From Malurus cyaneus samueli (taxonomy: Eukaryota; Chordata; Aves; Passeriformes; Maluridae), in contig CM019228.1 of NCBI GenBank assembly GCA_009741485.1, positions 12,373,543 to 12,437,542 of the forward strand: a stretch of DNA of 64,000 nt, given 5' to 3'. A program made the position numbers and the translations under genes. The notes below the pieces were generated by a model. That model saw only the letters and a program-made list of their open reading frames with translations. It was not told the origin of the DNA and did not search any database. Each line of letters starts with the position of its first letter. Position 1 is the first letter of the stretch. This document shows, piece by piece, positions 58,947-64,000 of the stretch.

Positions 58947-60961
58947 AAGGATGCGGATTTCGGTCCCAAACCATCCCCGCGCTGGAGTCACCCGCAAAAA
59001 ACAGATTTTTCTCCTCCACCGCTCCATTTTAATCCTAAATCAGAGCACTGGAGTTTGTACCAGGGCCAGAACGGTGCACCCCCATCGCTGTTTAATTTAA
59101 ATTTTCTTTTCTGCAGGTAGATTTTTCTCCCTGCAGCTCTCATGAGTCTGCTGAATTCTGTTCATCTTCCTTCGGTGCTGTTCAGAGTCTCCAGCCTTCC
59201 AGGGAACAACCTGGTTTCTGTATCCTGAATTCCTGATCTAAGCCAAAGGGGATACACAGGGAGTTAATTTCAAAATTGTATTTTGTCCTTGAGAGGTTGA
59301 GAGGTTGCGATTTCTATATTATTTCCCTGAATTTTGAGCAGGGAAAACTTGGTTTCCTTGTCCCAAATGGTGACAGGGAGAGATTTCCCTAAGAATTAGT
59401 TACTGTCATGCCTGTGGAGGAACTTAACCCCTTTCAACTGGGTGGCAGAGGAAATTCAGAAACAGTTTGAGATGAAAGTGCTCATTTTGCCCTTTCACTT
59501 TGACCTTGCTCTTATTCTGACTCAATTCAGTTCTGATTTTTGGGCTGCACATTGAAGTAAACAATTCTGTCTTGGAATACCTCAGAATTTCCATCCTGCA
59601 AAAATATCTCAAGATCTGGACTTCTATTTTATTTTCCCCTTTCAACCTGCAATCAGAAGGAAATGAAATCAACGCCCTGGCATCTCTTTTGGAGAGAGAA
59701 TCCTGTTTAGTGATCCCTTCCTGACAGTGGCTTTGTGATGCTGACTGTGGTGATGCTGGGCTGGGATGTGCTCCTGGGACGGCTCCGCCTGACATTTGGT
59801 ACCGAGGCCAAGGCAAACCTCGGCGCAGTTTGAACGCTTCGAGACCTGCAGATGGGAAGTCTCAAAAAATGTTGTATCTGGCAGAAATTTTTTTGTCTTG
59901 GAATAAGAGCCCCTGAGCTGGGGCTGGAGCAGGGATGTTGATGAGAACTCGCAGGTAGAGAGAGACGATATTTTTGACCTTTAAGGAGGGAGAACATTGA
60001 GGGCTGCGCAAAATCGCAGCTCGGATGGTGCTGAAGAGCAAAGGCCGGAGCTGAGGGATGCGGAGCCTCCATCCCTGCCCGGTGCCGCAGTTCTCCTCCT
60101 TCCCCTGCGGATGGCAGTGCTCGGATTCCTAATCCTGCTGCGCGGAGGGACCTGAATGCGCTCGGGGACTCAGAAATGGCCCGGGAGGAACCTTTAAAGG
60201 GGAGAAAGGATCCGCGTGGTTGTTCCAAAGTCGGTGGTTTTCCATAATTCTCGAGGCTGGGACGGGCGGTGTGCTGAGTTTTGGGAGTCACTGCTTGAAG
60301 CCCTGTGCTCCAAAGTTCTCCTTTTTCTCATTTTTCCACCCAAACTGAGGGGTTTTGCAGGCTGGCACACGAGTCTGGAATCTGGCCTGGAGATTTCCCT
60401 CCGTGATCAGTGCAATCCTTAAAATTTTCCAGGAGAAATTCCTGCAGACCAAGAACCAGGAGAGCGGGAGGAGCTCCAGGGAAAGCAATTCCTGCTCTTC
60501 CTTAGGGGCTGCCACAGGACAGAAATCACTTTGTTGCCCATCCCTTTATTCATTTTTAATGAGTTTATTCCAGCAAAGATCCAGAATTTGTGTTGGAGAA
60601 TTTTCCTCAAGCTGCTCTGTTTGTACAAAACTGAAAGCACAAGGAACCTCTGGAAAGATCCTTTTTTTTTTTTCCAAAGCATGAATCTTCAATTCCAAGT
60701 CTGAACTATCTTCCTCTTTATGTTCTCATTTATTAAATAATGTAATGTTAAAACTATTCTCATCTCTGGTAGTAAACCAAGAAATTGCTTGCAAAATAAG
60801 ATGAAACTTGGATAGTTTAATAATAATAATAATAGTAATTAATAAGAGGTTTTTTTATCCAGTTGGCAAAAGCCAGCACTTCCTGAAAAATAGCAAATAA
60901 GAAATTGAAGAAAAGACAGAGCCAGCTCTGAGCTGTGAGGTTTAAATCAAAACATGCACAC

Positions 60962-60964
<3 letters not shown>
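58947..60964 (+). other. Intergenic DNA, no gene recognised
   Basis: Unique sequence. The AT-rich part ~60,690-60,850 contains taataataataatag. No exon, RNA gene or known repeat was recognised. Confidence 0.4.

Positions 60965-61015
<51 letters not shown>
60965..61015. repeat. Uninterrupted 51-base poly(A) tract
   Basis: Fifty-one A in a row. No retroposon body was recognised on its 5' side and no clear target-site duplication around it. Its true length is probably uncertain in any assembly. Confidence 0.95.
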
Positions 61016-61017
<2 letters not shown>

Positions 61018-61510
61018 CAGGATTTTATAGGCCTTGAGAAGGAGGAAGGGTAAATTCATCTGCCTTGGGTTTGAGGTGGTGGCTTGGGCTGTTCAAAGCC
61101 ACAGCACGTGTGTGGGAACGCTCCCCTGGAAAACGAAGATATTCCCTCATCAAAGCGGGAACCTGCAAACGTGCGCTGCATCAAGGGGGAAATTCCAGGC
61201 ATTCCTGGGAAAATTGCGACTTCTCCGCTGCGGGATTGAGCCCGTGAAACGCCGGGAGATCATCCCGGGGGTCCGTGTGCAGGGCTGGAAGGAGCTCCAG
61301 CAGCGGGACAGCGGCTCAGAGCACTCCTGGGCGAGGAGGGAAGGAGGAATTCGCTCTTCCTCATGGATTGGATGCTTTTTCCCAAAAAATATTCCGGCCA
61401 CGCTGATAACCACAGCCCCATCTGACCGTCGATTATTCACAGAGACCCCCAAGCAGCCCTGGGAGGCTGCAGTGTTTGAGCTGTTAACTGGATGGGCAAG
61501 AGCCCAGGTG

Positions 61511-61746
61511 AACTTCTCATTGACCCCAAAAAGCGATGCTGGGGGCTGGAACTTCTCATTGACCCCAAAAAGGGATGCTCGGGGCTGGAACTTCTCATTG
61601 ACCCCAAAAAGGGATGCTGGGAGCTGGAACTTCTCATTGACCCCAAAAAGGGATGCTGGGGGCTGGAACTTCTCATTGACCTCAAAAAGGGATGCTGGGG
61701 GCTGAAACTTCTCATTGACCCCAAAAAGGGATGCTGGGGCTGGAAC
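61511..61746 (+). repeat. Minisatellite IV, 39-bp unit, six copies
   Basis: The unit is aacttctcattgaccccaaa + aagggatgctgggggctgg (39 bases). Copies differ at one to three bases. It lies in an open frame (ELLIDPKKGCWGL repeated), because 39 is a multiple of three and the unit lacks a stop. Confidence 0.95.
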
Positions 61747-64000
61747 AGAGTCCCGGGTGCTCGGGGCAGGTGCCTCTGACCCGCTTTTGGTGCACTGGAC
61801 AGGGCTGGGGCTGCTCCCAGGCTCGGCAGAGGAATTTAATGGGAAATCCTTCAGAAATCCTGCAGGATTCTCTCAGAAATCAGTGGTGTCTCCATTCCCA
61901 TGGGATCACCCAGCGTGATGAGCCGCTGATTCCCAGAATAACCTTTATGTGGAAAGGGCAGGTTTTTGTCCAAGCAGTGCTGGGCAGCTCCTGCCTGCTC
62001 CTGGCTCTCTGCTGACTCCTGAATTGTCTCTGCAGCTGCTCCTCTGGCAGAGCTGCAGGGAAACCCAAATTCTCTCTTGATTTCCCCTGAAAGTACCCAA
62101 TGGGGTCTGGCATGATGGGAGTGGACAAAGAGCCACTGGAGGAGGGAGCTGTGATCCATGGAGCTGTGGGATGGGTGGGAAAGGCAACAATCAGGCTGAA
62201 ATGTTCAGGACAGGTGCCCTGTGACGGCAGAGATGGGTTTGTGGGATTGGGAGCGGGTCAGGGCTGTGTTTTATTCATGATCAGTGATTTTATCTCCCTT
62301 TGGGAAGGGAGGGAATCCTTCCAGGTGGATTCTCTTTGTCTTGAATCATCTCTGGCCATGTGCTACTCGAAATCCTGTTCTCAGTGCAGCCCCTGCTTCA
62401 GGAATCTTATTCATACTTGTGCTGAGAATTCCCCAGCTCATTTCCCCAAAATTTCCCCAAAATTTCCCCAAATCCATTGATCCAACGGGATTAACCAGTG
62501 ACAGCAGTCAGACAAGCCTCAGTACAGATCTTCTCCACGCCCTCCACCTCCCCTGTGCCTTCCCTGCTCTTTTAGGGCTCCTTTTCCTGGTCTTTGGTGC
62601 CTGAGGTTCTCCAAATCTCCGTGTCTGGACCCGGAGAGCAGCTCACACTCCTCCAGAGATGAACACTGTCCCTCTGTGTCTGCTCCCTGCAGAAATATTC
62701 CCCTGCCTTCCTCGCCCTCATGCGCCCAGTAGCTCTAAGTGGCTCTCCAAATGCGTTTATCTGGAATTCTTGACATTTTTCCCCTCCATCCCGTGCCTGG
62801 GAAGCGCCCTGGCCCTTGGATGCTGGAATTGGTGTTTAACACTCGTCTGCTGGAGTTATCTAGAGGAGATGATCCCGTTGAAGGAAGAAGCTCCCAGAAA
62901 TCAGTGCCCCTGGTGAAAACACAGGTGATAAACTCACATTCCTGCTCTCTGCATCCCAAATCCCTCCCGGGGAGAAGGAGAGGGGAGCAGGGAGCTGTAA
63001 ATTACAGCTCGGCTTAATTGGCTGGCACGGATCCGGGAGGCCAGGCTGGGAATACACAAAATATCTTTATGGCAAAGAAGTGGTTCTTAGCAGGGGACGG
63101 GGTGAAACCAGGGGGGTTTGGACCATTTGGTGTCTTGTGGTTGGATCCTCCGGTGTCTGAGGAGGTGCAAACTCCAACCCAAGCCTTTCCTGCCGCCGGG
63201 GCCTTCTTAATATTCCTCCCTCCCCTGCGGGTTCTCCGGTGTCCAATAATATTCCTAATAAGCTGCAACGTGAGCTCAACGATTTCTTTCAGTGTGGGGG
63301 CATTAATAGGTCTCAGGGCACGGGAGAGGGCCCTATTTTCATAAAATTTGTAGGAACTGCAGACCTCTGCCCCCTCCACTGAGCTGGGCTGGAATTGGCC
63401 GGCAAATTTGGAAGTTATTGGAGACGGGGGAGATGAGTATGTTTGTTTTATTTATATTTTATATATGTATCCCACGTGCAGGCTGACTGCAGAAACCTCA
63501 TTTCTTAAGGGACCCAGCTCAAACCTTATGTTTTGCCTGGCTATTGTAATAAACCGTGTCCCCTTTTATTTACCCACCTGTAGGATTTGATGATTTCCCC
63601 TTTTCCCTCTCCAATCCTCAATTTCCCCATATCCTGTTCCCAAAAGGGCTGGGGCCCTGCCCGAGGGATGGTTTCAGGCTGTTCCCCAGGAGAATGCAGG
63701 TTTGGAGGTGCACGTGTGCTCTCTTGTGTTATTTGCTCAGCAGCAAGAGGGAAAAGGACACAAGGAGGGACTGCTCTGGCCTTCCCCAAAAGCATTTCAG
63801 ATTTGTGGGGTTGTTTTTGAATCTGTCAAAGGCACCTGAAACCCAACAGGGAAAAATGCTTTTAACAATGCAAAAATAGGAGCAGCAGAATTTTCATTTC
63901 CAGCCCTCTCGGGTGGACCTTGTCAACCAAAAGTTGAAGAACTTTAAACTGTGTTAAAAACTATAAAAATAGAGAAATCCAGCAGGGCAGGAATCTAAAT
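61747..64000 (+). other. Intergenic DNA with candidate conserved block
   Basis: No gene was recognised. The block ~63,235-63,590 (tccaataatattcctaataa, gggggcattaataggtctca, ttttatatatgtatcccacg) is unique and AT-rich with little repeat character, making it the best candidate regulatory element in the right part of the window. Conservation is inferred, not shown. Confidence 0.4.

Noticed and set aside
56746..59120. Open frames of 784, 739 and 661 codons that could be taken as large proline-rich proteins
   Set aside because: They lie in a 39-bp minisatellite without stops, in all three forward frames, with pure repeat translation and no start context, splice or domain evidence.

Overview
The window looks like avian nuclear DNA. 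CR1 LINE 3' ends occur in both orientations, GC-rich minisatellites are abundant, and the only gene I recognise is the 3' end of the T-box transcription factor TBX3 on the + strand. A songbird is my best guess, from the style of the CR1 remnants and minisatellites, but this is inference. No bacterial, viral or plasmid feature was seen, and no tRNA or rRNA was recognised.

Layout. (1) 1-~12,060 is a corrupted second copy (copy A) of the sequence that recurs at ~13,370-22,345 (copy B). It holds the end of the penultimate TBX3 exon, the last intron, the last exon, the 3' UTR and about 6 kb of downstream flank. (2) ~12,060-13,528 is clean TBX3 intron plus the full penultimate exon. (3) 13,529-22,345 is copy B: last intron, last coding exon (stop at 14,626-14,628), 3' UTR with a poly(A) signal at 16,452, and downstream flank. 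(4) 22,346-64,000 is a gene desert, as is usual beside TBX3. It has CR1 fragments, four minisatellite arrays, several tandem or dispersed duplications, low-complexity tracts, two CTCF-like motifs and some AT-rich stretches that may be conserved non-coding elements.

The most unusual feature is the relation between copies A and B. Their AT-rich parts align at almost equal length (2,930 against 2,994 bases). Every GC-rich part of A is 1.2 to 2.2 times longer than in B and is filled with a recurring AC-rich phrase of the type AACCAATCACCG / CGCGGATCGAAAA. Both copies carry indels that break the TBX3 frame, often at different bases, so each repairs some of the other's errors. The simplest reading is a false duplication made from poorly polished long reads. 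A diverged real paralogue, such as one on a germline-restricted chromosome, is possible but less likely.

The T-box DNA-binding exons are not in the window. Only the C-terminal regulatory part of TBX3 is encoded here. The long open frames elsewhere (up to 784 codons at 56.7-59.1 kb) come from minisatellites whose unit length is a multiple of three, and I do not call them genes.
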